A stretch of 64,000 bases of DNA from Smallanthus sonchifolius (taxonomy: Eukaryota > Streptophyta > Magnoliopsida > Asterales > Asteraceae), in contig CM042038.1 in NCBI GenBank assembly GCA_023525975.1, forward strand, positions 3,535,272 through 3,599,271. The letters are read 5' to 3'. The position numbers were made by a program, and so were the translations under genes. The notes under the pieces are model-generated. The model did not search any database and was not told the DNA's origin. It worked only from the letters and a program-made list of their open reading frames with translations. Shown here one piece after another: positions 47,100-59,210 of the stretch (the stretch's first letter is position 1; each line of letters opens with the position of its first letter).

Positions 47100-49555
47100 T
47101 CTGCCGATGAGATTCGAGTTTGGTCTAAAAGGTGTGTACTTTATTTTATCAAATATCAATTAATAGTGGACTGATAATATATTTAGTGGTGATTTCAGGA
47201 TAGAGCAATAATGTATCTTGACACTCTTTGACCATGTGCGGAACATCAATCATTCATATAAACTTTTATTTAACAACGATATTTAATATTCGTAACTAAC
47301 TAGGGTAATCTAGAGTTTTAATTAACTAATTAATTTCATAACCAAGTGAGTTTATAAAGTTTTAATCCTTTGTCTACCAGTAAAGTTTAGTGTTATTTGT
47401 TTGGATCCTCAACTTCTGGTCTGGATTATCAAGGTTTGAGCAAGAGGCGAACCTAGTTAGTAAAGTGACACTGGTGAATTTTTTTTATGCATATCAATTT
47501 TTCCGCAAGTCGAATGACACCGTATATTTTCTGACGATAACAACTATAAAAGATTGACTAACAATTTAACACAACTAGCGTTATTAGTTCGATGGTTACT
47601 CACTCAAGCTTGTTTCCTATATGGCTTAGCCTTCTTAATGATCATAATAAAATATAGAAATTGGATATCGTGTCATTTTCAAGTGAATAAATCTTAACTA
47701 AATGAGCAAATGCTAATAAACGTACAATAATGATGAGTAGCCTATAAATAAAGAATCATTAAAGTCTTCGTTGCTAAAAATAAATTAATTGGATCTAGTT
47801 TGAAAGTAACAAAATTTGTTAAACATCCAAATACCAAAACATGATGAGAGCGATGGTAAAAATATTTCTAGGTCTATCCAATCATGCCAATCAAACCGAG
47901 GTCCAAAAACTATACATGAACATTAAATGGATTCCAAAATCATGAATGTTAAATGGATCTTGTTCACAAGATAGTGGATCGATTTTGATAGGAATCCAAA
48001 AACTATACATGAACGTGAACACAAACATATACACGGATTAAAAAATCATACCAGATACATGAATCAAAACACAATTCTCACGACAATCATGACTCGCTTA
48101 ACCCAAAAGTTTTTACTTTCTTTTTGCATATACTACCCTAAAATTATAAAGTAACACTAAAACACAAAGGTCTATATAACAATTGCACTTAAACTACATA
48201 ACTCGACTATAATTTATCTTTTAACTTAAAAATTTTGACATCGACTATTTTAAATTTTAACATAATATATCCTTTGAACTACATGTGTTCGCAGATTAAA
48301 ATCAAAATTATCCGAAACCCATAATTAATGTAAACTCAAACTCAAAATTTTGTATTAAGTTAATTTCATATTTTTTTATATATTTTTTGAACGGTAATGA
48401 CTATTTAAATGTTTACTTATAAATATTCAAACTGAGTCTCTTGATTTGTAGTCTGAAATTCACATCCACCTCAAATTTCCATAAAAAAAATAGAATATTA
48501 CATCAAGTTTTATACACTAAGTTATGGACGGTTTTAAGTTAGGATAATTAAATTGTCAATTGTTTGGTCCCATTACCCTGTTTATTGGGAAAATTAATCT
48601 TAGCTTACATACATGATACAACACCAGCCAATCAATAGACGTTTCTTTCAATAAGCCAAAATCCCTCAATCATTTCAATTAATAAATAAAAATTACAATA
48701 TAAATTATTTAAAAATGTAAAGGATCCACCATTATTACATGCGGCAAAACATATTAATATTATTTTTAATTTTGGAATGATCTAAAAACGTCATGTCTAG
48801 AGGGGTCATTATGTCGAAAATGGTAGGACCGTCATTAATCATGATGAATTAATAACGATATATGTAATATATTTATTTCTTATATCAAATGTTGTACAAA
48901 TGATTAGAAATTAGGTGTGTAGTTAGTTTAATAACAAGATAATCAATGGAAGAAATTACATGTTAATGACTTTAATCAACTGTAAAACCGTATTATATAC
49001 CTGGTCTCACATCTATTTGATTTACAAATTTTCTCACTGATATCAGGTGTAACCGTTAACGATCTTATGAGATCGGTTTAGATAGTTATAATTAATCTAA
49101 TGCCATAACCGACTCAAACCCGGAAGAAAAAAATTATAACTAATCTCACATATCTAAATATCCGTACTAGATAGGGATACAAAATTACAAACCCAAATGT
49201 CGATCATACTATGATGCACAAAGAACAATGAGATACGTGTGAGTGCCAGTCAAATCTTCCACCTTTGGTATGTGGTCAATCTTTTGGAACTAGGTTTGGG
49301 CCCACCACTGGCTGCCTACCACTATCTCCAACACATGCACACTAACTGTTTGTGTTTATATCTAGAAGAAAAAAAAGACTTAGTGGGGTGGGCTAAATAA
49401 TTGTGGTGATGGTCCAGTGGATATGGATTTTGTGACAGCTGTTGGGTTCACCGCAAAAATAGTATCCAAATCTGATTCAAAGTCTTTCTACTTACAATCA
49501 TAAAAAGGTCATTATAACATTATAAACATGACTCGATTAACTTTACAGATAAGAC
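47100..49555. other. Gene-free AT-rich intergenic DNA
   Basis: I see no open frame of interest, no transposon ends with duplications and no RNA gene here. Confidence 0.4.
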
Positions 49556-49557
49556 AG

Positions 49558-49745
49558 AGTGATGAGCGTATGATTTCGTTATAGTAGAGAGAGGTCTCAG
49601 GTTTGAATCATGTTTTCACTGGTTTCTGTCATAACTTCTTGAACTTGAACACAAGCTCTGATTTGTCTGACACCGTTGGTTATCAGGGTAGTGGTAGGTT
49701 TAGTAAGTTTATTTTTATAAACAATATACAAATATGATTCAAACT
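49558..49745 (+). repeat. SINE-like repeat, copy A
   Basis: GAGCGTATGATTTCGTTATAG and GGTCTCAGGTTTGAATCATGTTT, with a B-box-like GGTTTGAATC, are matched at 50137-50315. Both copies share CTTGAACTT, a downstream TCTGACT/GTCTGAC region and TTATC(A/T). Confidence 0.5.
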
Positions 49746-50136
49746 TTATATAGTTTCAATCATAAAAAGACTATTATAACATTATAAACACGACTCACCG
49801 GCTCATTGCAAAAATACTTCCAATTAAATATGATTCAAAGTATTTATATTGATGTATAATTTATTAATTCATGTGTGTAAAGTTAAAGGGTCATTGTATA
49901 ATTAGCTCAAAGTTTTTGTTTGAGTCTGTTACGTAAATATCACAAGTCAAGGGATCTTAGTGTCAAAATTAAAAACTAGAAACTGTAAACACATACGAAT
50001 GGATGTGACGATAAGGATAGATTGTGTCGCTCCAAAATTAGGGTTATAAATACACAGGTGAAATCTGTAAAATTTTAGTACGGTTGTTCATAATCAAAGT
50101 CAAGTTTGTGTTTGTGTTTAACCTTCAAGGGGGGCA

Positions 50137-50315
50137 TAGTGAAAAACGTATGATTCGTCTTTAATAGAGGTCTTGGGTTGGAATCATGTTTACACTTGTT
50201 TCTTACATAACCTCTTGAACTTTAAGGCCACCTGTCGAGCGTAATCTCTGACTTACCTCGTATTGTTATCTAATATGGTATTGATGATATCCAGTGAGTT
50301 TTCTAATAACAAACT
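50137..50315 (+). repeat. SINE-like repeat, copy B
   Basis: It contains AACGTATGATTCGTCTTTAATAG and GGTCTTGGGTTGGAATCATGTTT, matching copy A at 49558. No poly(A) tail or clear duplication was seen. Confidence 0.5.
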
Positions 50316-50534
50316 CTCACGTAAAAAAACACTATTCATTTTTTATGAATTGTATTTTATTTATTTGTTTATTGATCAAACATTTGGGTGTGAGTCGCAT
50401 GCAATAAGAAGATAAAGGGCCGAACACATCCAAATATGTGTATTTGATGTGAGGGACAAAACAAAGGTTCATTGGCACTCGGTCTAGTAAGGCAATAAAA
50501 ACGGACGCCATTTATAACTTTGTATTATACTAAA

Positions 50535-50631
50535 CTAGTAAAAACTTACCCGCGACTCCGGCGGGGACGTTTACCGATTGCTCTTTCTGAATAATGTTGA
50601 TAAAAATAAATACGTTGCAATAATACATTAA
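50535..50631 (-). mobile_element. Helitron 3' terminus (second family), body interrupted by a MITE
   Basis: Read on the minus strand the sequence ends with a hairpin of CCCCGCCGGAGTCGCGGGT (about 50550-50568) and then CTAG at 50535-50538 followed by T. The rest of the element would run right, where a Harbinger-type MITE sits at 50632. The 5' end was not found. Confidence 0.5.
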
Positions 50632-51078
50632 GAGGGTGTTTGGAATTACGTTCGAAAACTGATTATTGACTTAAAGGTTTTTTCAAATGCCAATAAGTTA
50701 AAAAAAAGTGTTTGACAAATATAAAAGCAATTTTTATTTTAACTTTTTGATAAAGCTAAAAAGTTATTTTTTAAGAAGCCACAAATTCCTGGTTTTTCAA
50801 ATGGTTTTTGGCTTTTGCAATAAAATATTATCAATCTACCTCTAACAATTTCTAACAAATACATATATAAAATATAAAAATGTCCTTTTTAGTCATTTTA
50901 CGTAAATAACCTAAGCCAAACAGTTTTTAAAAAACAATTTATAGACTTATTGACTTTTCCCACCACAAAAGCTAATCAAAACACTTTTTTAAAAACTTAT
51001 TTTCAAAAAATAATAAGTTAATAAGTACTTTTAACAAAAAACACTTTTAGAGTTAAATAAGCAATCTCAAACACCCTC
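50632..51078. mobile_element. PIF/Harbinger-type MITE
   Basis: The ends are GAGGGTGTTTGG and CAAACACCCTC. The flanks are TAA (50629-50631 and 51079-51081). Interior words such as AAAAACTTATT and AATAAGTTAATAAG resemble the 40786 copy. Confidence 0.8.
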
Positions 51079-51084
51079 TAAAAA

Positions 51085-51980
51085 ACATACAAATCAATTA
51101 TAAGTAGTGGTGTTGATCGTGTTCCTGGTGGTGGTGGCTAGATATAGGAGGCTTAAGGAGGGTGGTCGTTATTAGCTAAAACCGAACTTATAACAAATGT
51201 TTTAGTTTCTAGATTTTTATAATCAATCAGCCTCAATTATAAATGGTTCTTTTAGTTCAATTATTGAAAAAAATGGTCCGACTAATTTGGCTAACCACCG
51301 TTGTCTACGTTGTTGTTGTTATTATTATTATATAATTTTCACATTATGTATCATTTGTTGTGTACTTCTATAGTTCTATGTATAATTTTCCGTTTAAAAA
51401 GTATCACGTTTACACATGATAACTGCTAACGTGTATTTCTAAATTCAAGCCCATACTTGAGTGGGCCTTTTCAAGTAACCCTGTTAATGGGCTTTGGCTA
51501 TATCCAAAAACTCAAAACACAAAAAAAAAAAAAAAAAAAAACTAAAAAGATCATTAAAACTTTAAAGAACCTAAAATTATCAAATTGAATACCAATTTTG
51601 AACCAAACAAAGTTATTAATTATTATAGTTGGTTAATGGTCAAAATCAAACCTAAAAATGAATAAAGCTAACATCAACATGTTCAAAAATCAAATATACA
51701 AATATGTGTATCTATTTTTTGTTTAAAATATATATTACTATAACTAGCAATATTAATTAACTTTTTGTTCTGTTACCATATAAAGAAATCCTAACACATA
51801 AGTTTTGAGTGTAATCGTTAAATGTACTAATTATGTTTTGATCGAGACTATAAAAGGGAATATTTTATTTTTGGTAAGCTTTTAATCTGGTTTTATTTTG
51901 ATGTTTATGATAACACATGATTAATAACATAAAAAAGTTTTGTTATTTTATTTGATAAATATTTGCTTAATAATAATATA
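51085..51980. other. Gene-free AT-rich DNA
   Basis: A run of about 21 A lies at 51520-51540. No gene was seen. Confidence 0.4.
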
Positions 51981-51984
51981 ATTT

Positions 51985-52190
51985 TACACACGCCAATCCA
52001 GGGTTCGAGCCTCGGCTCTCCCTCAAGCCCGGAAGAGGCCGTGTTGGGTGAGATTTTTCCTTGAATGCTCTCCAACTCTGACGTCAAGTGGGCCCGGTTA
52101 AGATAATATATTGGCTGAAGTTGGACGGGGCTCTCCCATGTGACGGGGGGTGCGATGTCAAAACATTCAATGTTCGCCGTTAAAAAAAAT
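51985..52190 (+). mobile_element. 5'-truncated SINE (same family as 22936)
   Basis: It starts CACACGCCAATCCAGGGTTCGAGCC and follows the 22936 copy through CTCTGACGTCAAGTGGG and GATGTC to the ATGTTCGCCG tail end, then an A tract. The tRNA-like head is missing. Confidence 0.85.
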
Positions 52191-52199
52191 AATAATATA

Positions 52200-53114
52200 A
52201 TTTTAATAAGCTACATATGAAAAATTAAAAATATTATGTTTTCAGCTTTCTTTTCCCCTTTAATAACAATATATTATGAACCAATTTCTGATTCTATTTT
52301 TTATAAATTAATAACAAATTTCTAACAAAATAAGAGGTTATTACCTGATTACTAATTTAATATGTCTGTTTTGTCTTTTTTTTTTTTCAATTTTGCTTTT
52401 CTCGTTGAAATTTCTTTTTTTTTATGAGATTTGTGTGTGTGTGTTTTTTTCTTTTTCTTTAAATAAGAAATACATATTAGTAGTACTGAAATAATTTAGA
52501 ATTAAGAAAATTTGTAGAAAAAGAGCATGATTGTTAGACAAGTATAAAAAAAATATTTTTAAAAAGTTTCTATTTTATAAACAAAACCCTATTATTTTGC
52601 ATTATTGAACATTACTAGTTAAACACGTCATGTACAATTTCTGAATGCTTCGATTCGGATTAATTAAAAATATACATCAATGAACATGGACCCATGCATT
52701 AAATCTTCACTCAATTTCTTTGAAATGGATAAGCAATGCAACCGGCTGAAGCAATTCATTGACTTCTTTGCCTTGTATATGTACATAATTAAAACGAATT
52801 TCTTCTAGGTTCTAATTACTTGGAAGAAATAAGTAAAAAAAATAATAAACTAGTTAAACCTGAACCAAGCTCAAGTTTAAAGAAATATTTATGAGTTAAG
52901 CTTGAGTTTTAGACTTAGAATTTAAAAGACGTCGGCGTCGAGCTCTATTTAACTAAACAAACCAAGCTAAAGCTTTTATAAGGTCTGCTTGACTCGTTTC
53001 ACCTGTATCAATCACACACATGTATTCACACATTTGATTGACTAAATAAAAGTGTTTCTTTTACATAAAGCTTGGGTTGTGAATTAACCGTACGTGGAGC
53101 GAAATGTCTGACGG
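52200..53114. other. Gene-free AT-rich DNA
   Basis: Long T tracts near 52377-52450. No gene or defined element. Confidence 0.4.
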
Positions 53115-53270
53115 AAAGTTGTTTGTGTTCGTTCGTTTAATAAATGAACGAACATGAACATAAATTTCGTTCGTTTAGTTAAATAAACGAACATGACCAG
53201 ATGTCTCGTTTGTTTGATTATGTTCGTGAACGTTTGATAATCCATCAGGGAACGTTCGTTCATTTGTTAA
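53115..53270. repeat. GTTCGTTTA-type repeat, second copy
   Basis: GTTCGTTCGTTTAATAAATG, AACGAACATGAACA, TTTAGTTAAATAAACGAACATG and TCTCGTTTGTTTG match 43085-43255. AACGTTCGTTCATTTG at the right end is partly inverted to the left end. Confidence 0.6.
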
Positions 53271-53657
53271 AAGCCTTATTTATAATTTTCATATTTTTAA
53301 TTATCACCCTACCATTTAAACCTTTTAACTTTTTATATATTTTCATTTATAATATTTACTTTAGTTTTCGTCGAAGATTTTATTATTACTATTACTATTA
53401 TTATTATTATAATTTTTAAAGTTTAAACTTTAAACTGATTAAGTGACTAGGTACAGATCTTTTACCTGTATTTTGGACGATTATGTTTATGATTATTATT
53501 TTGAAGTATTTTCATATAATTATGTTGTTATTTAAAAGTAAAAAAATTGTTTTTCAAAAAAATATGTATAAATGTGCATCAAAACTTATTAAAAGAGTGA
53601 ATCAAACTAGAAAACTAGGCACATCACTGTAATAGGTTAGACGTAATATTATATACA

Positions 53658-53901
53658 CTAGGTTATATACCTATTTATTATATGGGATTGTTTAAAAGAA
53701 AAATAAAATTACAATAAATAAAATTCTTTGTTTTCTTGATTAAGTAATAATTATAATTCAATTTTTTTTAAAGAATAATTAACAAATTTAGATTTCAAAA
53801 TTGTAAGTTTACTTAAAATAGGAAAAATTAGAAAATTTTAGTTAGAAAAAAAATATAATAACGATATGTGACATTCTTGAAATCGTTTATTAGAATAAGG
53901 A
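53658..53901 (-). mobile_element. Non-autonomous Helitron, uninterrupted copy of the 4763 family
   Basis: On the minus strand it starts TCCTTATTCTAATAAACG at 53901 and ends with a weak hairpin and CTAG at 53658-53661. It shares TTACTTAAAATAGGAAAAATTAG and AAATAAAATTCTTTGTTT with the copy at 4763-5724. Confidence 0.75.
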
Positions 53902-55420
53902 TGTGTGGATCAAAACTCATTACAACATGAAATCAAGCCATGAAGTTGGACCTCATATTGTAATGAGTTAGACACAAGTTATATATAAGTGTCCCATAAT
54001 GAATTACAACGATGAATTATGAGTGAAAAGTTAGATAGACAATTGTAATAGGTTATACGCATAGTTTTATGTTTTAATTAAAAGTGTTTAAAACTCGTTA
54101 AAAAACTAATCTACATGAAAAGTGAAATACTGAAACGTTTATTTATTTATTTAATTTTTTTTTATCGATACCAAGTATTTAACTTTCAAAAAGTTACATA
54201 TATAGTGACTGATTTAGTCACAAAAAGTATTTTTCTTTTTGGCCGATAGGGGAAACTATGCCAAACATAACAGCAACAAGTTAGGTGCACCCAACCTTGG
54301 TTTTCTTTTCATCCCTTCAAATTTATTTTATATTCAGAAAAGCCATCATTTTCAGACTTTAAAAATAAACAGTCTTGAGAAAAAAAGAACTAAAAAAATT
54401 AATCAACGTCTATCGTGTATAAATATAAATTGTTGACCCCACCATGGTTTGCTTTTTCATATATTAAATAAACTTAAATTTTGTTTTTATATATAAATCT
54501 TACAACAAATGATACAGGTTAAAATTTCATTAGAAAATCTGTTTTATGTGTGTTATCTTTGTCTTTCTAAAAGAAATATATTAAATTCTATTTTATATTT
54601 GATAAAAATATTCTTAATAGAAAACAGAAGTAGTAAATTTTGAACATATGTCACAAAAACAATAAATTTTCTAACATAAATTAAAATAGATTAAATTTAT
54701 TTGAATTTCTATATGTGGTAAATACTAAACAATGACAGTTATTTAAAGATATGCTTATCAATTAAGAAAGTCTAATAAAAGACATACCGACTCAAGGCAT
54801 CAAACTTTGTGTTACTATCAAGGTACGTAATGGCTTTCAATTATATTTTAATTCAAGCTAATAAAAATATCTAACATTTTTTCAGGTGTTATTTAAAAAG
54901 ATAATATTTATTATTTATGATAAATCAATTTTAAAATACTCTTCTTTTAAAATCATAATCAACCCTTTAAAAAAAAGTAAACCAACAAAATATTAAAACT
55001 ACGTGTAGTTGGCCGTCATTGAGGGTGTTGACCCGGTGATAAAGGAAAATCATTTTATAAACATTAAAGTTTGAGAAAATTATGAGTTCTATCCCACCCT
55101 ACAAAATTGAAAATTTTGTCTTTAAGAAAATGTGTAGTGGGCCAACGCTCTTGTTAGCATAATAAGTTGTTATGGGCTTTAGCTCAGGTTCAATTATCTT
55201 TCTATTTAATGTTGCTTTCTTCTTTATTTGTAAGCTAATCTTCATTTGTGTAATATAGAGACTCCATATTTTCTCTGTCATGTTCATTTGTTAACTGCTC
55301 TCACCCTCTTGCACCTTCACTTTCATCTCTAATTAGCTACCTCAACAGATACAGAACCACCTACCCTCGCGCCCGTTAAACCCCTCACTCCTGTTAAACC
55401 CCTCACGCCCTGTCATTTGG
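53902..55420. other. Gene-free AT-rich DNA
   Basis: No gene or element with clear ends was recognised. Confidence 0.4.
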
Positions 55421-55426
55421 CACCCG

Positions 55427-55545
55427 TGTCGCGATGTTTAAGGCCTTAGTTGGCTTATGTGTCCTGGCGCCCTGTCGCGATGTTTAACGCCTTAGTTGGC
55501 TTATGCGTCCTGGCGCCCCTGTCGCGACGTTTAACTCCTATGTAT
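55427..55545. repeat. GC-rich tandem repeat, about 46-47 bp unit, 2.5 copies
   Basis: TGTCGCGATGTTTAA recurs at 55427, 55473 and 55520 with CTTAGTTGGCTTATG and GTCCTGGCGCCC between. It stands out from the AT-rich surroundings. GTTAAACCCCTCAC(T/G)C units upstream (55375-55410) are also repeated. Confidence 0.88.
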
Positions 55546-55913
55546 ACGTAGACGTTAGCATATCACACTCCGTATGATGTCAAATAAAATTACTGCTAAG
55601 ATCATTCTCATCAGCTTCCTTAACCTCTTATATATAATTACACTAAAAATCACTATTTTTTCTCTCTGTTTTTCAGATAAATAATATTTTTTATACATTT
55701 ATTATTATCTTTTATCTTCTTCACTCACAACTAATTTTAAAAAATATAAAAAAACTAACATAGGTGAAGAATGTTTTCACAAATATATAGATGAACAGTA
55801 ACATTTTCTCTCTACTCCACTCGCAATCATTTTAAATCACTCCATAAAATATACAAAATTCACTCAAAACACGTAGAGCCTACTGTGAATGCTCTAAAGG
55901 TGTTAAGTTAAAA

Positions 55914-56350
55914 TCTATACTATCTAATAAATAAATGTTTTTCATGACACGTGTCGTCTCCATATTCATACTTACTATTTTTTCTCCGCTTCTCTCTCTC
56001 CTATTAAATACATCTCTTTTCTTTTAATAATAATGTATATTTAAAGAAACTATTAATTATACTAATAAAACACATTTATTTTAAATTGTCCTTTATTATA
56101 AGAAGCTTTGAAATTTAATTATGTAACTTTTGTTTTAAATCAAGTAGTAATGAGTTATATTAAATATTAATTAACGTATTTTCAAAACCCAATTATATAT
56201 TAAGTTTTACATATTTTTAATTTTGTTTTCTATCCTTAGTATATGTAATACATTTTTACACATGTAGTTCATATATACATAAAGATTTAAAATCTTTTAC
56301 GTATTAATTGGTTTTCACCCGGTGTGTATTACACGGGTGTGTCAAGGTAG
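55914..56350 (+). mobile_element. Non-autonomous Helitron (diverged 3' end)
   Basis: It starts TCTATACTATCTAATAAAT and has the same order of interior words as 6614 (CATATTCAT, TTTTTTCTCCGC, CTAATAAAACACATTTATTTT). It ends with hairpin CCCG(G)TGT...ACACGGG near 56318-56337 and then GGTAG rather than CTAG. Confidence 0.8.
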
Positions 56351-56664
56351 TAAATAATAAAATAAATTAAAAGAGCATTTAAAACAATGGTCCCGACACT
56401 TTATAGTAAGTACAAAAATGGTCCGTCAAGTATATCAAACTGATGCTTTCATCCAAAACCCAAACCAAAGCTTTGCAAACATTTAATATGTATTTTTGAT
56501 AATTTGATATTATGATATGCCTTGTTGGTTATAAACGCCGTCAGTCGTGCGTTAATCCATGTGTATATATATATTTTTTCGACACTAATTTTCTTTTTAA
56601 TTATAAAATTAAAAAATAAAAAACTTTACAATATTCTAACGGAGTTAACCGGAAAAAAGACTCG

Positions 56665-57195
56665 TCACTGCGCCGGCAAGGTTTCATTCCGCCATGACAG
56701 ATCCGACGAACCAAAACCTAGATCTGTGTGATCAAACAATCCATCTAACGCCACATATTCACCGCCGTTATAGTTATCATTAATATTAACGTCATCATTA
56801 ACAAATTCATACTCGAACGATCCATAGCTTGAAAACTGATCATCCAACTCCCACAACTCACTGAGTTCAACCGACTCGGCCAAAACTCGCGTCTTTTCAA
56901 ATCCGGTTAAACTCGTGTTCGTATCCGACGGCGGTAGACCGAGTTCGTCGTCCGACGCCTCGAAAAGGAATCCCAGTTCCGGCCGGGCGGTGGACTTGGA
57001 GGTTATTTCGGTGACCTCCGGCGCCGGAGAAATCTCGTCTTGGAAGGTTTTCATGAACGAGTCGAGGTCGTGACTCACCGCGCAAACTTCCGAGTCGTCT
57101 AGGATGTCGAGGAGTATTCGTTTGGCTTCTACTGAGTCGACGGCCGACTCGTCCGAGTCGTAACGGACTCGCTTTTTGGAACTCAGTGATTCCAT
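56665..57195 (-). CDS. Acidic plant protein of unknown function (ELGFLFEASDDELGLPP motif)
   Basis: A single-exon frame encodes 176 residues from MESLSSKKRVRYDSDES. I chose this start because an in-frame ATG further upstream (57267) is only about 14 bases from a TATAAAAA box at 57288-57281, so it would lie before the transcript start. The protein has a basic KKRVR near the N-terminus, EAKRILLDILDDSEV, a DLDSFMKTFQDEI helix and the block ELGFLFEASDDELGLPP, then LSELWELDD. I recall similar short angiosperm proteins but not a function. It is strongly acidic and could be a nuclear regulator; that is a guess. Confidence 0.78.
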   Translation of the reverse strand: MESLSSKKRVRYDSDESAVDSVEAKRILLDILDDSEVCAVSHDLDSFMKTFQDEISPAPEVTEITSKSTARPELGFLFEASDDELGLPPSDTNTSLTGFEKTRVLAESVELSELWELDDQFSSYGSFEYEFVNDDVNINDNYNGGEYVALDGLFDHTDLGFGSSDLSWRNETLPAQ

Positions 57196-57280
57196 TAGGT
57201 TAGTTAGAGGGTAGTTTGGGAATAAAGAAATGTTAGAGGGAGACAAAGGATGGTTGTGAAGTGGCACAGGAGACGGAGGG

Positions 57281-57288
57281 TTTTTATA
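57281..57288 (-). promoter_or_regulatory. TATA box of the acidic-protein gene
   Basis: TATAAAAA on the minus strand lies 86-93 bases before the chosen ATG, in a GC-richer leader. Confidence 0.65.
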
Positions 57289-57299
57289 GGAGGGACAAA

Positions 57300-58164
57300 G
57301 TTTGATTTTAATTTTATTTTTTTTTTATTTTAATATTTTGTGTGTCAATCACGAGACACGAAAGACAGGGGCGCGTGGGGCATCACGTAATGTATTATGC
57401 TGCTTTTATTAAATTTATTTTTAGAAAATCACAAAAATAATATTTTTTTATAAACAGTCAGAAATATTATACTGTTCGGTAAATCTTAAAATATCTATGT
57501 TGAATTGGTGATACAAGTTGATATTTTAAAGTTTTTATAACGTTATAGTTTTTATTTTTTGAGCCTGAATGTTTATGTTATAAGTAAATGATTTTAAGAA
57601 ACATTCTTTATCTAATTATTTGGTTTTTTATTCATCAAATAGTCTATTTGTTTATTGAGAATCAATCATTGAACATTAAACTAATTTTAGTTTACAAATT
57701 ATAAAAGTTGTTTTCAATAAAAGGTTTTGAAAATTTAGCTTACAAACTTTTTTAAAAGGTATTTTAGAAACTAAATGTTGTTAAAATTATTTTTAATTAT
57801 TTATTAAGAATACATTTGTAAAATTTGGATTCCTGTCAATTAGGATATGTTTCCCTAATTGATAAACTTGTTTTCCTATGGTGTTCGGTGTTCACGTGAA
57901 TGATTTGATAGCTCAGATGCATTTTGAATTAATTATTAAAATAAAAAATAAAAAATTTAATATAATATATGCATAAATGCATTTTTATTAACATTACAAT
58001 AAGATTATGATCTATTCCGGTATAGCGTTACAAACAAGACTTGAGAGTTCGTAGTCATTACATTCATTGACCACTCAAGGGGTCATAATTTCCGACACAA
58101 TATGACATTTTAGGTTATAAAACCCTTTTAATAAATAGTTCGGGGTTCGGATTAACCTCTTTCG
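57300..58164. other. Upstream flank, gene-free
   Basis: Promoter-proximal DNA with ACACGAAAG and a GGGGCGCGTGGGG block near 57368, then AT-rich DNA. No gene. Confidence 0.4.
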
Positions 58165-58640
58165 TTAAGCGATTCATGTTTGTGTTAATCTATTAAACAT
58201 GTTTAATTAAATAGATCAACATATCAACATGTTTAACCATTCATTATAACCCATTAACCCAATTAACACATTTATCACTTGATTACTACCATCAACTTGT
58301 ATGACATAGTTAGATCAATGAGTTAAACGGGCCATGTTTAGGTTACATGATTTAAAGTATGTCAGGGTTCTGGTTGGTTTATTTATACGAATAAGCATAT
58401 ATATCGTTAAACATGTCGTGTATGTGTTAATCTGCTTAATTAAACAAAGCCACCAACTCGTTTAACAATTCCTTACAAACCAGTTTACACATTTACAACT
58501 TGATTACTACTCATCATCTTATTTGACACCTTTAGATAATTGAGTTAAACGGGTCATGTGTAGGTTAAATGATTTTAAGTATGTCCGGATTCTAGTTGGT
58601 TTTTTATACGAATAAACATATATGTCGCGTTCAATCAGGT
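58165..58640. repeat. Diverged two-copy tandem repeat, period about 222 bp
   Basis: AGTTAAACGGG(C/T)CATGT at 58321 recurs at 58543. Other shared words are ACTTGATTACTAC, AAGTATGTC(A/C)G, ATACGAATAA(G/A)CATAT and GTGTTAATCT. The copies differ by many substitutions and small indels. Confidence 0.8.
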
Positions 58641-58740
58641 TGAACAATTTAACCCATCAACCTGATATAATTAAAAGGTTATGTGAACATGAAAACATAC
58701 GTAAAGAAACTTAAACATGGGTTCGATATTAGTTACCAAA

Positions 58741-59088
58741 TCTATACTACATAATAAATAAATGTTTTGGATTGACACTTGTCACTCTAATATTCATCCT
58801 CAACATTTTTTCTCGTCTCTCTCTTATTAATTACACAAGTTTCTTTATAAAAAATTTGTTTCCCGCCTCTTTTTCCTATTAAATAATAATAATTTTTTAA
58901 TTATTTTTATAAAACGTTTTTTTTATTTAAAAAAATATCCCTGTTCTAAAACTATTTTCATAATTGAACATATTTTTATAAAATAATTATTTCACCAATA
59001 ACATCCAACATACAAATTTTCAAAGAAACTACTGGTTTACAACAAGTTGTCTTTATTCAACACATGTAATACATGGGTTTTAACCTAG
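58741..59088 (+). mobile_element. Helitron, first of a tandem group
   Basis: It starts TCTATACTACATAATAAAT and ends with hairpin CATGTAATACATG and CTAG at 59085-59088. The next base begins another Helitron. Confidence 0.8.
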
Positions 59089-59210
59089 TCTATACTATAT
59101 AATAAATAAAGGTTTTTGTGTGCCACGTGTCGTCAGTATATTCAATCTCATCATTTTTTTCCGCCTATCTCTCTTATTTAATGCACCCATATCTTTTAAT
59201 AAATTACTAA
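59089..59210 (+). mobile_element. Helitron 5' fragment, abutting the previous Helitron
   Basis: TCTATACTATATAATAAAT starts immediately after the CTAG at 59088. The body matches the 5' third of the 6614 copy and then stops at a third Helitron at 59211. No matching 3' end was found after that one, so this copy is truncated or its end is shared. Confidence 0.7.

Noticed and set aside
53201..53419. Plus-strand hydrophobic frame ending in a Tyr run
   Set aside because: It is a product of a GTTCGTTTA repeat followed by an ATT microsatellite.
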